Shown here: in pieces, positions 28,376 to 37,534 of the stretch
Numbering within the stretch: position 1 is the first letter of the stretch
How the letters are laid out: each line of letters begins with the position of its first letter
Source: CAWATZ01 sp963784995
GTDB lineage: Bacteria; Planctomycetota; Planctomycetia; Gemmatales; Gemmataceae
Direction of reading: 5' to 3'
Length of the DNA stretch: 64,000 nucleotides
Assembly (NCBI GenBank): GCA_963784995.1
Contig: CAWATZ010000003.1
Span: 1,674,001 to 1,738,000, forward strand
Made by a program: the position numbers and the translations under genes
Notes under the pieces: generated by a model
The model's input: the letters and a program-made list of their open reading frames with translations, nothing else
Database searches by the model: none
Told to the model about the DNA's origin: nothing

Positions 28376-29053
28376 GTGAATCCCTCAAAACAGGTGACCA
28401 TCTGCGTCCGAGGGGTTTCCTCTCGGTCAGGCACAGGGGGCTATGGCGCGATCTTGCTCTGTGATGGCCACCGCAAGGAGCTATCGGGCAGCGCCCCGGA
28501 CAGTTCCAACAACCGGATGGACCTTCTGGCCGCCGTGGTGGCGCTGCGGGCCCTGAAGTCTCCTTGCAGCGTAACCCTCTTCAGCAACAACACTTATCTG
28601 ACGGACGCGATCAGCAAGGGTTGGGCGCGGACCTGGCAGAGCAACGGTTGGCGGAACAGCGAGCAGCAGCCGACCCCGCACGCGGAGTTGTGGGAGGAAT
28701 TGCTCCGGCTCTGTGCCGGCGGCAGGGTTGTCTTCGAGTACCTGCCTTTCGATCCGGAGAACAGCGAGCATGCCCGGTGCGATGTCCTGGCCCACGAAGC
28801 TGCCCGGGGCGAAGGCACCGACGCGACCGAGAAAGGTCAGGAGCAGGACCCTGGTCTCATTGCCATCATCCGCAAGCATCTCACGGGGAGTTTCAGCGAT
28901 GTGAAGCGTCGGGAAGAGCTGCTGCGGCTGCTGCTGGACGCCTGCTCCCGGGGCGGGGACGAGGCAGTCGCCGCGGACTTGAAGGGACGCCTCCACGCCC
29001 TTGAGCGAGCCTTCGACGGCAAGCTCCAGGCCCTCAACGCCCTCCTGTCGTAA
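28376..29053 (+). CDS. RNase HI-fold protein lacking most catalytic residues
   Basis: A 225-residue protein starting at GTG 28376 with GTGGAGGT upstream. Residues 5-145 align almost gaplessly with E. coli RNase HI: GGYGAILL, SSNNRMDLLAAVVALRALK, TYL, GWARTWQSNGW, ELWEELL and ARCDVLAHEAA. Of the four metal-binding acids, Asp10 is Arg12 here (VRGV for TDGS), Glu48 is Asp49, Asp70 is Asn71 (SNNTY for TDSQY), and only Asp134 is kept as Asp136. The His loop (GHAGH) is also absent. RNase activity is therefore unlikely; a nucleic-acid or protein binding role is inferred. Residues 146-225 form a helical extension absent from RNase HI. The gene is 11 bp upstream of a Rad50-like ATPase, clearly an operon. 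Confidence 0.85.
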   Translation: MNPSKQVTICVRGVSSRSGTGGYGAILLCDGHRKELSGSAPDSSNNRMDLLAAVVALRALKSPCSVTLFSNNTYLTDAISKGWARTWQSNGWRNSEQQPTPHAELWEELLRLCAGGRVVFEYLPFDPENSEHARCDVLAHEAARGEGTDATEKGQEQDPGLIAIIRKHLTGSFSDVKRREELLRLLLDACSRGGDEAVAADLKGRLHALERAFDGKLQALNALLS

Positions 29054-29064
29054 AGGACCTTGCC

Positions 29065-31290
29065 ATGCTCACCCCGACCCAGTTGACCGTGCGCGGCTTC
29101 CGTGGCTTTCGCGGCGAACACACCTTCGAGTTCTCCTCGCCGGTCACAATCCTTTTCGGCGCTAACCGTTGCGGTAAGAGCAGTACCCTCAACGCTCTGG
29201 AGTGGTGCCTGTTCGGCGACCAGTGCAAGGGCAAGGACACCACCATCCGCGAACGGATCGGCTGGGTCATTGCCAACCAGCATCTGCCAACCCCGGACGT
29301 TCAGGTCGAACTGCGCCTGACCGGCCCGGGCGGGGAATGGGTAGTACGGCGGCGACTGTCCCAGCCCGCCGGCAAACGCTCCCTCGTCGAGGAGCTGGAG
29401 GTGGAGTGTCCGGACGGCGAGATCGTCAGCGGCCCGCCGGCGGAACAGTTGCTGGCGCAGGCGCTGCGCCTGTCATTCCGCGACTTCAGCACGACGGTGT
29501 ACCAGCATCAGGAGACCATTCGAGGAATCCTCACTCAGGAGCCGCGGGAGCGGAACGATGCGCTCGATCGTCTCCTGGGCTTGTCCGATTACCGCAACCT
29601 GCTGAGCGGCATCGCGGCCGCCAATCCGAAGAGGCACCAGAAGGACGCCGACGCCTCCTTCACCGCCCTGGAGGAACGCATCCAAACCGCGGGCAGCCTG
29701 GTCCGGCAGCAACTGGAGGAGAGCCGGCGTGAGGCCGAGGATGCCGGCGTGCCCGGCTCCGCCTTCACCGAGAGGACCGCACTGGAAATCGCGGGCGCGT
29801 TGATCCGGGACTTGCAGCAGTTCGTCGAAGAAATTGGTCTGAAGGCGAGCCGGGGGCGTCAGCCCCCGGATTCTCCAGAGAATCCGGGGGCTGACGCCCC
29901 CGGCTCGCTCGACCTCCCAGCTCGCTGGCAAGACCTGTCGGCGTTTGAGAAGGCAGTGCAGAATCGGATCAACCAGCTGCGTGCGGCCCTGCCCGATCAG
30001 GAGGAGCAGAGTCGCCTGTACCAGCGGCAAACGGCGATCCGCGACCGGATCACCGACGGCGAGAACGTCAGTCAGCAGCTGGACGAACTCGGCAAGCAAG
30101 TCCAGGAGCTGGACAGCCGGCACGGCGGTTGGCAGAGCCTCGTTCAGCGGCTGGCCCAGATCGAGAAGGGCCTGAACGAACACCGGAGCAAACAAAAGGA
30201 AGTCAGCGGCCGGCACCAGGTCCTGGTCGAGGCCGTGGCTTACCTGCAAGAGAGCGAACTGGGGCAGGCCCAGCGCTGTCCCGTTTGCGAGAGCGAGAGC
30301 GAGGACTTGCTGCACACCCTCCGCCACAAACTGGAGCAAACGCTTCAGGGCAAGCTGGACCAGATCCAGCAAACCATCGCCTCGCTCCAGACCGAGGGGA
30401 ACGTCCTGGAGAAGACAGCCCGCGAATACGAGAAGTGCGACCGACAACGGGTCCAACTGGAGGAGGAAAAGCAGAAGCTGGCGCAGCAAGTCGGTGAGTT
30501 GCTCGGCCGGGAGCTGCTCGGGGAAGACAATCCCGTTGCTCTCCTGAAGATCGAGCAAGGGTGCATCGCCCGGCGGCTGCAGGAACTGGTGCAGTTGATC
30601 GGTGCCAGGCAAGAGCGTTTGACTCGGATGGAAGGCGAGCTGGACAGGCTCCGCCGGGTTCGCCAGGTGTTGCAGCAGGCGGAGAAGCAGAAGAACGTCG
30701 AAACGATCAAGCAAGCGCGGGAATACCGGGAGCTGATCGCCGAGCGTGACCGGCTGGACCGGTTCGTCAACGACCTCCAGGAGATCAAACGGGCGATCAG
30801 CGAGGCCGCGCACCAGGTCGCGGGCCAGAAGCTGAAGGCAGCCAGCACGGCCATTGACCAGTATTTCCGCCAGCTGAGTGGCAACCCCGCGGTCAGACAG
30901 ATCGTGCTTGAGCTGAAGGAGGACAGGCGGAGCGGCCGCAACGTCTACACCGTCACCGACCAGGACGGTCGGGACCTGACGCCGATCCTGAGCCAGGGCG
31001 ACCTGAACGCGCTGGCGCTGGCGATCTTTCTGGGCCTGGCCTCAACCGCCGGTGCGACGGCCCCTCTGGGCTTTGTGATGCTGGACGACCCGTCCCAGAG
31101 CCTGGGAGCCAGGCACAAAAGCAATCTCGCGGCCGTGCTGGACCAGGTGTCCCAAACGAGGCCGGTATTGCTGGCGACCATGGACGGCGAGTTCCGCGAT
31201 TGTCTGGACAAGAGGCTGACCCGGGCGAAGACCACGTACGTGTTCGAGGACTGGACGCCCCGAACGGGCCCGGTGGTTCGCCGGCAGTGA
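29065..31290 (+). CDS. Rad50/SbcC-like SMC-family ATPase with CxxC hook
   Basis: A 741-residue ABC-type ATPase of SMC/Rad50 layout. N-terminal half: FRGFRGEHTFEFSSPVTIL and Walker A GANRCGKSS (32-40), Q-loop region YQHQETIRGIL. The middle (about 190-590) is coiled coil, interrupted at the apex by a zinc-hook-like CPVC (Cys405, Cys408). C-terminal half: signature ILSQGDLNALALAIFLG (SQG at 643-645), Walker B/D-loop VMLDDPSQSL (Asp674, Asp675) and a switch region LLATMDGEF. Such ATPases clamp DNA; Rad50 and SbcC work with an Mre11/SbcD nuclease, but none is encoded nearby, and the upstream partner is a degenerate RNase H. Residues about 261-282 are encoded by a palindromic repeat. Possible roles are DNA repair or defence; neither is shown. 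Confidence 0.88.
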   Translation: MLTPTQLTVRGFRGFRGEHTFEFSSPVTILFGANRCGKSSTLNALEWCLFGDQCKGKDTTIRERIGWVIANQHLPTPDVQVELRLTGPGGEWVVRRRLSQPAGKRSLVEELEVECPDGEIVSGPPAEQLLAQALRLSFRDFSTTVYQHQETIRGILTQEPRERNDALDRLLGLSDYRNLLSGIAAANPKRHQKDADASFTALEERIQTAGSLVRQQLEESRREAEDAGVPGSAFTERTALEIAGALIRDLQQFVEEIGLKASRGRQPPDSPENPGADAPGSLDLPARWQDLSAFEKAVQNRINQLRAALPDQEEQSRLYQRQTAIRDRITDGENVSQQLDELGKQVQELDSRHGGWQSLVQRLAQIEKGLNEHRSKQKEVSGRHQVLVEAVAYLQESELGQAQRCPVCESESEDLLHTLRHKLEQTLQGKLDQIQQTIASLQTEGNVLEKTAREYEKCDRQRVQLEEEKQKLAQQVGELLGRELLGEDNPVALLKIEQGCIARRLQELVQLIGARQERLTRMEGELDRLRRVRQVLQQAEKQKNVETIKQAREYRELIAERDRLDRFVNDLQEIKRAISEAAHQVAGQKLKAASTAIDQYFRQLSGNPAVRQIVLELKEDRRSGRNVYTVTDQDGRDLTPILSQGDLNALALAIFLGLASTAGATAPLGFVMLDDPSQSLGARHKSNLAAVLDQVSQTRPVLLATMDGEFRDCLDKRLTRAKTTYVFEDWTPRTGPVVRRQ
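29845..29908. repeat. Palindromic repeat family B, copy 1, in frame inside the ATPase gene
   Basis: GCGAGCCGGGGGCGTCAGCC...CCCGGATTCTC and its reverse complement form a 64-bp palindrome. Intergenic copies with the same arms lie at 37439-37502 and 41095-41158. Here it is translated without interruption as SRGRQPPDSPENPGADAPGS, a Pro/Gly-rich insert in the first coiled-coil arm. Confidence 0.92.
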
Positions 31291-31352
31291 CATTCTTGTC
31301 TGGGTCGGAGGTTCAACTTGAACTGACTTGGTCTCCAAAGCAAAGAGAGTGT

Positions 31353-31994
31353 ATGGGCCTATTTTACTCCAACTTGACCCTCTACCGACCAGAGCGATCA
31401 GTGCTGTTGTCCGCGCTGCAGCGGCTTGAGCGTGAAGCATTCCTCAGTCCAACGATCCACGGACACACGGTTGTGTTCGACAAGGCGATGGATAATCAAG
31501 GCAGCAAGGCTATCGAGGATTTGGGGAAGGCCCTCACCGCCGCGCTATCCTGTTCAGCGTTGGCGGCCGTGCTGCACGATGACGACGTGCTGTATCTTTG
31601 GCTATTTCGGAAGGGCCGAGTCCGCGACCGCTACGATTCGTGCCCAGCGTACTTTGACCCTCATTCCAGGTCGCGACCGCCTGAGGGCGGCAACGCCAGG
31701 CTGCTGTGCGAATTCTTCGAGCGTCCAGACCGAGTGGATCGCATCGAGCAATTGCTGCGTGCTGACTTGCTGGAGGGGGAGCTGTCAGACGTTCCCGGCG
31801 AGTTTGAGCGGCACGCTGCTCTCGCTGCCCAATTGGGCATGCCCCCGTTCGTCGCCGGTGTCTGTTACTCGTCAATCGCTGGCAACTACGTACCCAAGGA
31901 GTTCATCCCCCCTGAGTTTGAGGGGATGACTTTCGAGGCAGTGAAGCCAGCCGAACCTGGGACGGCAGCAGATAGAAGACCCCCTCAAGAGTAG
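31353..31994 (+). CDS. Conserved hypothetical protein, 213 aa
   Basis: Begins MGLFYSNLTLYRPERSVLLS; ATG 31353 has AAAGAGAGTGT directly upstream. A helical/beta soluble protein with the blocks GHTVVFDKAMDNQGSKAIED, LAAVLHDDDVLYLWLF and RDRYDSCPAYFD. I recall a widespread family with this 'VVFD-E/D-x..., VL-x-HDDD-x-L, Y-D-S-x-P-x-YF' pattern and no known function. It starts 62 bp after the Rad50-like gene on the same strand, but the family occurs in unrelated contexts, so membership of that operon is uncertain. GC is visibly lower than in its neighbours. Confidence 0.7.
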   Translation: MGLFYSNLTLYRPERSVLLSALQRLEREAFLSPTIHGHTVVFDKAMDNQGSKAIEDLGKALTAALSCSALAAVLHDDDVLYLWLFRKGRVRDRYDSCPAYFDPHSRSRPPEGGNARLLCEFFERPDRVDRIEQLLRADLLEGELSDVPGEFERHAALAAQLGMPPFVAGVCYSSIAGNYVPKEFIPPEFEGMTFEAVKPAEPGTAADRRPPQE

Positions 31995-32362
31995 TCACGT
32001 CAGTTTCAGCGTCGTGTCTGCGTGAGATACCAGTTGCGCTGGTTGATTTCCCCCACGATGCCTGAAATCCTCTGGCTAGCCGAGGCAATCCGATCCAGAC
32101 AGTGGGCGATCACCGCTGGTTCCGGGACAGGCCAAACCGTTAGCCGCGACGCGGAGCGCAGCAGCGGAGCTTGGCAGCTCTCCACGCCACGGAGACGTCC
32201 CCGCGCTCCGCTGCGCTGCGCTCCGCGTCGCGGCTAACGGGTTCCCCGAGCGTTTGCCAGGCCCTGGACCAATTCTGCCGATTTTTTCCTCCCGGAAGCC
32301 CCCTGAATCGTCTATGATAGCGGACATGCCTCCCACGATGGGTTGGCCCAGGAGTCCGCACC
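31995..32362. other. Intergenic region (368 bp) with a large palindrome
   Basis: No gene recognised. It contains the palindrome at 32137-32240 and, near 32340, GGCCCAGGAGTCC, the ribosome binding site of the next gene. The promoter of the HEAT-propeller cluster is expected here; no confident -35/-10 elements were seen. Confidence 0.45.
32137..32240. repeat. Palindrome 'CCGTTAGCCGCGACGCGGAG'
   Basis: CCGTTAGCCGCGACGCGGAG...CGCAGC is mirrored by GCTGCG...CTCCGCGTCGCGGCTAACGG over 104 bp. A shorter relative (GCCGCGACGCG/CGCGTCGCGGC) is at 57096-57148. Confidence 0.8.
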
Positions 32363-34798
32363 ATGTATCCAGCCCTCATGCTGCTGCTTGCCGCTCTCCC
32401 TTCCGGCCAGCCGACCGGCCCGTCCGTGGGCGTGCCGCCCCTGGTCGCCCTGCCGGGGGACGAGGCCGCCCTCAAAGCCGTGGCGCTGCCCAGCACGCCC
32501 ACGGCTCTGCTCGATTTCTTCCGCCGGCGGACGGCGCCGGCTCCCGCCCTGGAGCAGTTGACCGACCTGGTCCGGCAACTGGGCGCTGCCGATGCCGCCC
32601 GGCGCGACCAGGCCATGGCCGAGCTGATCGGCCACGGTCAAGCGGCCGTGCCCGCGCTTCGGGCCGCCGTCAACAACGCCGACAACCGCGAGGCTACCTC
32701 CCGGGCACCCACCTGTCTTCGGGCCATCGAGGGGGCCTCGGCCGCCGCCCTCACCCAGAGCTGCGTCCGCCTGCTGGCCGCCCGGCGACCGGCAGGCACG
32801 GTCGAGGCCCTGCTGGCTTATCTGCCCATCGCCGAGGACGAACACGTCATTGCCCAGATCGAGACCGCCTTGCTGGCCGTCGGCCTGGTCGATGGCAAAC
32901 CCGACGAGGCGCTGCGGCGGGCCCTCGGCGATCCGGTGCCGGCTCGCCGGGTCGTCGCCGCTTCCGTTTTGGCCCGCATCGGCGGTGAGGCCGCTTTCGC
33001 ACAGCTCCGGCCGCTGCTGAAAGATCCCCGGCCCTCCGTTCGGCTCCGCGTCGCTCTCACCCTGGTCGAGAACAACGATGCCGAGGTTGTGCCCACCCTG
33101 ATCGATCTGCTGCCCGACCTGTCCCCCGCCCAGCAAAAGGAAGCGGAAGATTACCTCAACGCCCTGGCCGGCGAATGGACCATCAGCACCCCCCGCGGGA
33201 CTGATCCGCTGTCCCGGAAACTGCGCCGCGAACTGTGGCAGACCTGGTGGCAGTATACCGACGGCAACGTGCTCCTCAAGGAACTGCGGGCGCGGACCCT
33301 GCCGGACGCCGTGCGGAGCCGGGTGCGGACGCTGCTGCAGCAGCTCGACAGCGAGACCGTACAGGACCAGGAGAAAGCCAGCGAGGAACTGCTGAGCCTG
33401 GGCGCGCCGTTGGTGCCGCTGCTCCGCCACGGGCTGGCCCGGGCCACGCCCCGGCAAAAGCCGCTGCTGCTCAAGTGCCTGGAAGTGCTGGACAAGGACG
33501 CACTGCCGCCCTTGCCGGCCGCGCTCCCACGCTTGCTGGCCCTGCGCCGGCCCGAGGGGACCCTGGCCGCCCTGCTGGCCTACCTCCCCGACAACGACAA
33601 CCCGCGCCTCGCCGCTCAGCTGGAGGACCTCATCGGCAAACTGGGCTTCCGTGAGGGCCGGCCCGAGCCGCCGCTGGAAAAGGCCCTGCAAGATCCGGTG
33701 GCGATCCGCCGGGCCCTGGCTGGCTCGCTCCTGCTCCGCCTGGGGGGGAGCGAGCTGCGTCCGCAGGTCCGCAAGCTGCTTCAAGACAGCGACCTCGAGG
33801 TGCGCCTGCGCGTGGGATTGGAGCTGGCCGGCCGGGGCGAGCGCGAGGCCGTGCCCGTGCTGATCGCCTTGCTGGCCGACCTGCCCGGCGAGCAGGGCTG
33901 GGAAATCGAGGAGTTTCTGACGACCGTGGCCGGCAACTCGGCCCCGGCCCCGGTGCTCGGGCCCACCGCGGAAGAACGGCAGCGCAGTTCCCAGGCGTGG
34001 GCGCAATGGTGGAAGGAGAACGGCAACCGGATCGAGCTGACCCGGATCGAACACCAGCCGTATCTCGGTCTGCTCCTGGTGGTCGAGAGTTTCAACGCCA
34101 CGACCCGGCATGGCAGCGTCAGCGAAGTGGACCGGGCCGGCAAGGTCCGCTGGAAGATCGGCAACCTCAGTTTTCCGCAGGACGCCCAGGTGCTGCCCGG
34201 CCAGCGGGTGCTGATCGCCGAGCAGGGCTTGAACAAGGTCACCGAACGCGACCTGACCGGCAAGGTCCTGTGGGAAAAGCAAATCGCCGCTCCCATTTAC
34301 GTTCGCCGGCTGCCCAACGGCAACACCTTCATCGGCACCCGGGTCCAGCTGCTCGAGATCGACCCACGCGGCACCCAGGTGTTCCACCACCAGCGCGTCG
34401 GCGATCAGATCCTGGCCGTGCGGCACCTGCGGGACGGCCAGGTCGCCTACGTGACCTACCAGGGGAACTACGTCCGGCTCGATCGGGCTGGCAAGCTGGT
34501 CAAGAGTTTCCGCGTTCCTTACAATCCCGCCTTCGGAATCAACGGCGCCGAGGTGCTGCCGGGCGATCGGGTGCTGATCTCGACGTTCAGCAACGGCAAG
34601 GTGACGGAATATGATGCCAGTGGCAAGGTCCAGTGGGAGGCCAGCGTGCCGGGCCCCGGCTGCCTGACCCGCCTGCCCAACGGTCATACCCTGGTGACGT
34701 CGGCGGGCCTGCGCGTGGTGGAGTTGGATCGGACCGGCAAGATCGTCAACGAAATCAAGGAGCTGGCGGCGCGACCGCTGCGGGTTTACAAGCGCTGA
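32363..34798 (+). CDS. Secreted HEAT-repeat plus PQQ-like propeller protein (paralogue 1)
   Basis: An 811-residue protein, the only uninterrupted member of a four-gene tandem family. Signal peptide MYPALMLLLAALPSGQPTG; then HEAT-type helices (about 50-540) in two blocks joined by a WWQYTDGNVLLKELR-type segment; then a WAQWWKENGNRIEL linker and a C-terminal propeller of about 260 residues with repeated ELDRAGKVRWKI, 'LPNGNTFIGT', LEIDPRGTQVFHH, LPGDRVLISTFSNGK and VTEYDASGKVQWEA motifs. These are arylsulfotransferase/PQQ-propeller style blades; no catalytic residue is evident. AGGAGTCC precedes the start. The products probably act outside the cytoplasm as binding or scaffold proteins (inference). 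Confidence 0.85.
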   Translation: MYPALMLLLAALPSGQPTGPSVGVPPLVALPGDEAALKAVALPSTPTALLDFFRRRTAPAPALEQLTDLVRQLGAADAARRDQAMAELIGHGQAAVPALRAAVNNADNREATSRAPTCLRAIEGASAAALTQSCVRLLAARRPAGTVEALLAYLPIAEDEHVIAQIETALLAVGLVDGKPDEALRRALGDPVPARRVVAASVLARIGGEAAFAQLRPLLKDPRPSVRLRVALTLVENNDAEVVPTLIDLLPDLSPAQQKEAEDYLNALAGEWTISTPRGTDPLSRKLRRELWQTWWQYTDGNVLLKELRARTLPDAVRSRVRTLLQQLDSETVQDQEKASEELLSLGAPLVPLLRHGLARATPRQKPLLLKCLEVLDKDALPPLPAALPRLLALRRPEGTLAALLAYLPDNDNPRLAAQLEDLIGKLGFREGRPEPPLEKALQDPVAIRRALAGSLLLRLGGSELRPQVRKLLQDSDLEVRLRVGLELAGRGEREAVPVLIALLADLPGEQGWEIEEFLTTVAGNSAPAPVLGPTAEERQRSSQAWAQWWKENGNRIELTRIEHQPYLGLLLVVESFNATTRHGSVSEVDRAGKVRWKIGNLSFPQDAQVLPGQRVLIAEQGLNKVTERDLTGKVLWEKQIAAPIYVRRLPNGNTFIGTRVQLLEIDPRGTQVFHHQRVGDQILAVRHLRDGQVAYVTYQGNYVRLDRAGKLVKSFRVPYNPAFGINGAEVLPGDRVLISTFSNGKVTEYDASGKVQWEASVPGPGCLTRLPNGHTLVTSAGLRVVELDRTGKIVNEIKELAARPLRVYKR

Positions 34799-34803
34799 GG
34801 GGT

Positions 34804-34955
34804 GGGACTTGTTTCGACCCCTGCCGGCTTGCCCGGCAGGTGAAGCAGGTCATTGGCTAGATGGGGAGGAGAAAAGAACAATTGTGCGCCCCTTCCTCTA
34901 GCCAGCGACCTCCTTCACCTGCCGGGCAAGCCGGCAGGGGTCGAAAAAAAGTCCC
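34804..34955. repeat. Long palindrome between paralogues 1 and 2
   Basis: GGGACTTgTTTCGACCCCTG..CCGGCTTGCCCGGCAGGTGAAG at the left is mirrored by CTTCACCTGCCGGGCAAGCC..GGCAGGGGTCGAAAAAAAGTCCC at the right, with extra pairing GGTC..GGCTAGA/TCTAGCC..GACC inside. It starts 6 bp after a stop codon and could terminate transcription in either direction. Confidence 0.85.
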
Positions 34956-34988
34956 GCCCTCAGCCCCCGAGAATGAGGAGGACAGCCC

Positions 34989-37433
34989 ATGAACAGACTT
35001 CCGCGAGGACTGGCGCTGCTCACCGCGGCCTGGCTCCTGCTGCTGCTTTGCACTCCCTCGGCCCGCGCCCAGCCGGTCAGCGGCCCCGGCCCGGCCTCGG
35101 CGGACGAGGTGCTGCTGCGTTCGGTGGGGCTGACGCCCGATGGCCCGGTCCTGATCGAGTTCTTCCGGGTGCGCTCGGCCGGGACGGTGGCCCCCGAGCG
35201 GCTGGCGGACCTGATTGGCCGGCTCGGTTCCGAGGTGCCCGCCGAGCGCGACCGGGCCTGCGCGGAGCTGACGGCCGTGGGACCGCCCGCCATTCCCGCT
35301 CTGCGCCAGGTCAGCCGGGACCGGGACCAGGCGCGAACGGCGGACGTGGCCCAGCGCTGCCTTCGGGTCCTGGAGGGCAATTCCAGCGCCCTGACGCAGG
35401 CGGCCTTGCGGCTGCTGGCCCAGCGTCGGCCGGCCGGGTCGGCCGAGGTGGTCCTCGCCTTCCTGCCCCTGGCCGAGGATGAGGCGGCGCTGGAGGAGGC
35501 CCGCAGGACCCTGAGCCTGGTTGCCTTCCGCGATGGCAAGGTGGAACCCGCCCTGGAGAAGGCCCTGGAGGACAGAGCGGCCGTGCGCCGCGCCGCGGTC
35601 CTTGAAGTGCTCACCCAGCAGGGCCGCCGGGAGCCGAGGCCTCTGCTGCAGCAGGCTGCTGCGCGATCCGGTCCCGGCAGTCCGCGTCCGGGCCGCCCTG
35701 GCGCTGGCGGCCACTCACGACACCACGGCGCTGCCCATCCTGATTGACCTGCTCGCCGAACTGCCCGTGGTCCAGGGGAAACAGGTGGAGGGGTTCCTGC
35801 TCGACCTGGCCGGCGAGTCGGCACCGAAGATCGGCCTGGCCGACGACGACGTCTCCCGGCGCAACTGCCGGGAAGCCTGGCGGAAGTGGTGGCACGAACC
35901 CCCCGCGAACCTCACCGGCGCCGTGCTGCTGGAGGAACTGCGGAAACGCTCCACCAGCGAGAAGGATCGGCTCAAGCTGCAGGCGCTGATCGATGCGCTG
36001 GGCGATGATTCGTTCGTGGCCCGGGAAAAGGCCAGCATCGAGCTGAAATCCCTGGGCGCGGTTGCTCTGCCGCTGCTCCGCCAGGCCAGCCGCAGCCAGG
36101 ACCCGGAGGTGAACCGGCGTGCCACGGCGCTGGTGCAGGAGATTGACCAGGAGCGCACGCCCCCACCGCCAGTGCTGGTCTTCCGCATGCTGGCCCTGCG
36201 CCGGCCGGCCGGGAGCGCCCTTGTGCTGCTCAACTATCTCCCCTTTGCCGAGGACGCGGGCCTGGCTGCCGAAGTCCAGCACGCCCTCAACGCCATCGGC
36301 TCCCAGGAGGGCCCGCCCGATCCCGTCCTGGTTCGGGCCCTGCAAGACCGGGCGCTGCAGCGCCGGGGGGCCGCCGCCGAGGCGCTGTGTCAGGGCGCTC
36401 CGCGGAAGGGCTGGCCGCCGTCCGCAAGCTGCTCCGCGATCCCGAGGACTCCGTCCGCACCCAGGTCGCCCTGGCCCTGGCCGGGGCCCAGGAGCGCGAG
36501 GCCATCCCGGTGCTGATCGCCCTGCTGGGCAAACTCCCGGCCGAGCAGGCGGTCCCCGTCGAGGACTATCTGCGCAGCCTTGCGGCCGACCGGGTCCCCG
36601 CCGTGGACGGGGACGACCGCGAGAAACGGCAGCAAGCCTGGTCCGCCTGGTGGCAGGCCAATGGCGCCCGCATCGAACTGCCGGACCGCTCCGAGGAGCT
36701 TGCCGTGCAGCGATACCTGGGCTACACCCTGCTGATCCAGCAGCAGCTCAATCAGGTGGTCGAGCTGGATCGGGCCGGCAAGGTGCGCTGGACCCTCACC
36801 GGGCTGCTCAGTCCCCAGGACGCCCGGGTGCTGCCCGGCGACCGCGTCCTGGTGTCCGAGTATGCCGGGTTGCGGGTCACCGAACGCAACCTCAAGGGCG
36901 AGGTCCTCTGGCAAAAGGCCGTGCCCACCAATCCGCTCAACGTTCAGCGGCTGCCCAGCGGCAACACCTTCATCGCCGGCCGAACGATGTTTCTGGAAGT
37001 GGATCGCACCGGCAAGGAAATCACCCGGATCACCCGGCCGCTGAGCGACGTGATGTCGGCCTGGCGGCTGCCCGACGGTCAGATTGTCTGTCTGACCAAC
37101 CGATCGATGTATCTGCGGCTGGACCGGACCGGCAAGGAACTGAAGAGTTTTCGGCTCCAGGGCGTCTCGAATTTCGGCAACGACCTGCTGCCCAACGGCA
37201 ACGTCCTGGTGCCGCTGTCCTGGCAAAACAAGGTGACGGAGTACGATCCCAGCGGCAAGGTGGTCTGGGAAGCCAGCGTGGTCCAGCCGATGGCCGCGAC
37301 CCGGCTGGCCAACGGCCACACGCTCATTTCCTGCCAGCAATGGCCGGCCAAGATCATCGAGGTGGACCGGACCGGCAAACAGGTGGCCGTGCTGCCGGCC
37401 GCCACGTACACCGTCCGCGTTCGCCGACGTTAA
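34989..37433 (+). CDS. HEAT plus PQQ-like propeller protein (paralogue 2, two frameshifts as read)
   Basis: Reconstructed length ~814 residues, matching paralogue 1. Signal peptide MNRLPRGLALLTAAWLLLLL; HEAT block 1 to EPRPLLQQ; then a break, where one extra G near 35654-35655 restores LLRDPVPAVRVRAALALA; HEAT block 2 to AEALCQGA; then one missing C near 36396-36400 restores SAEGLAAVRKLLRDPEDS; linker AWSAWWQANGARIELPD; propeller with VELDRAGKVRWTLTG, SGNTFIAGRTMFLEVDRTGKE and ending YTVRVRRR. Open pieces are 34989-35747, about 35521-36516 and about 36387-37433. Both breaks are single-base and fall in family-conserved sequence, so they look like errors rather than decay. Confidence 0.78.
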
Positions 37434-37438
37434 CGGGG

Positions 37439-37502
37439 GCGAGCCGGGGGCGTCAGCCCCCGGATTCTCTGGAGAATCCGGGGGCTGACGCCCCCGGCTC
37501 GC
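37439..37502. repeat. Palindromic repeat family B, copy 2
   Basis: The same 64-bp palindrome as inside the ATPase gene (GCGAGCCGGGGGCGTCAGCC and complement), here 5 bp after the stop of paralogue 2 and 33 bp before the start of paralogue 3. Confidence 0.92.
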
Positions 37503-37534
37503 ACCAGTCGCCCGCTACCCGAGAGGAGTTGCTC

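Noticed and set aside
29065..31994. A Lamassu, Gabija or other named anti-phage system
   Set aside because: The ATPase resembles SMC-type defence ATPases only in general layout. No known effector nuclease, TOPRIM or protease partner is adjacent, and the 213-aa gene downstream belongs to a family seen in other contexts.
32312..34687. 791-codon open frame antisense to HEAT-propeller paralogue 1
   Set aside because: GC-rich third positions of the sense gene suppress stops on the other strand. The antisense product has no recognisable domain, no ribosome binding site and low-complexity Gln/Gly/Arg composition.
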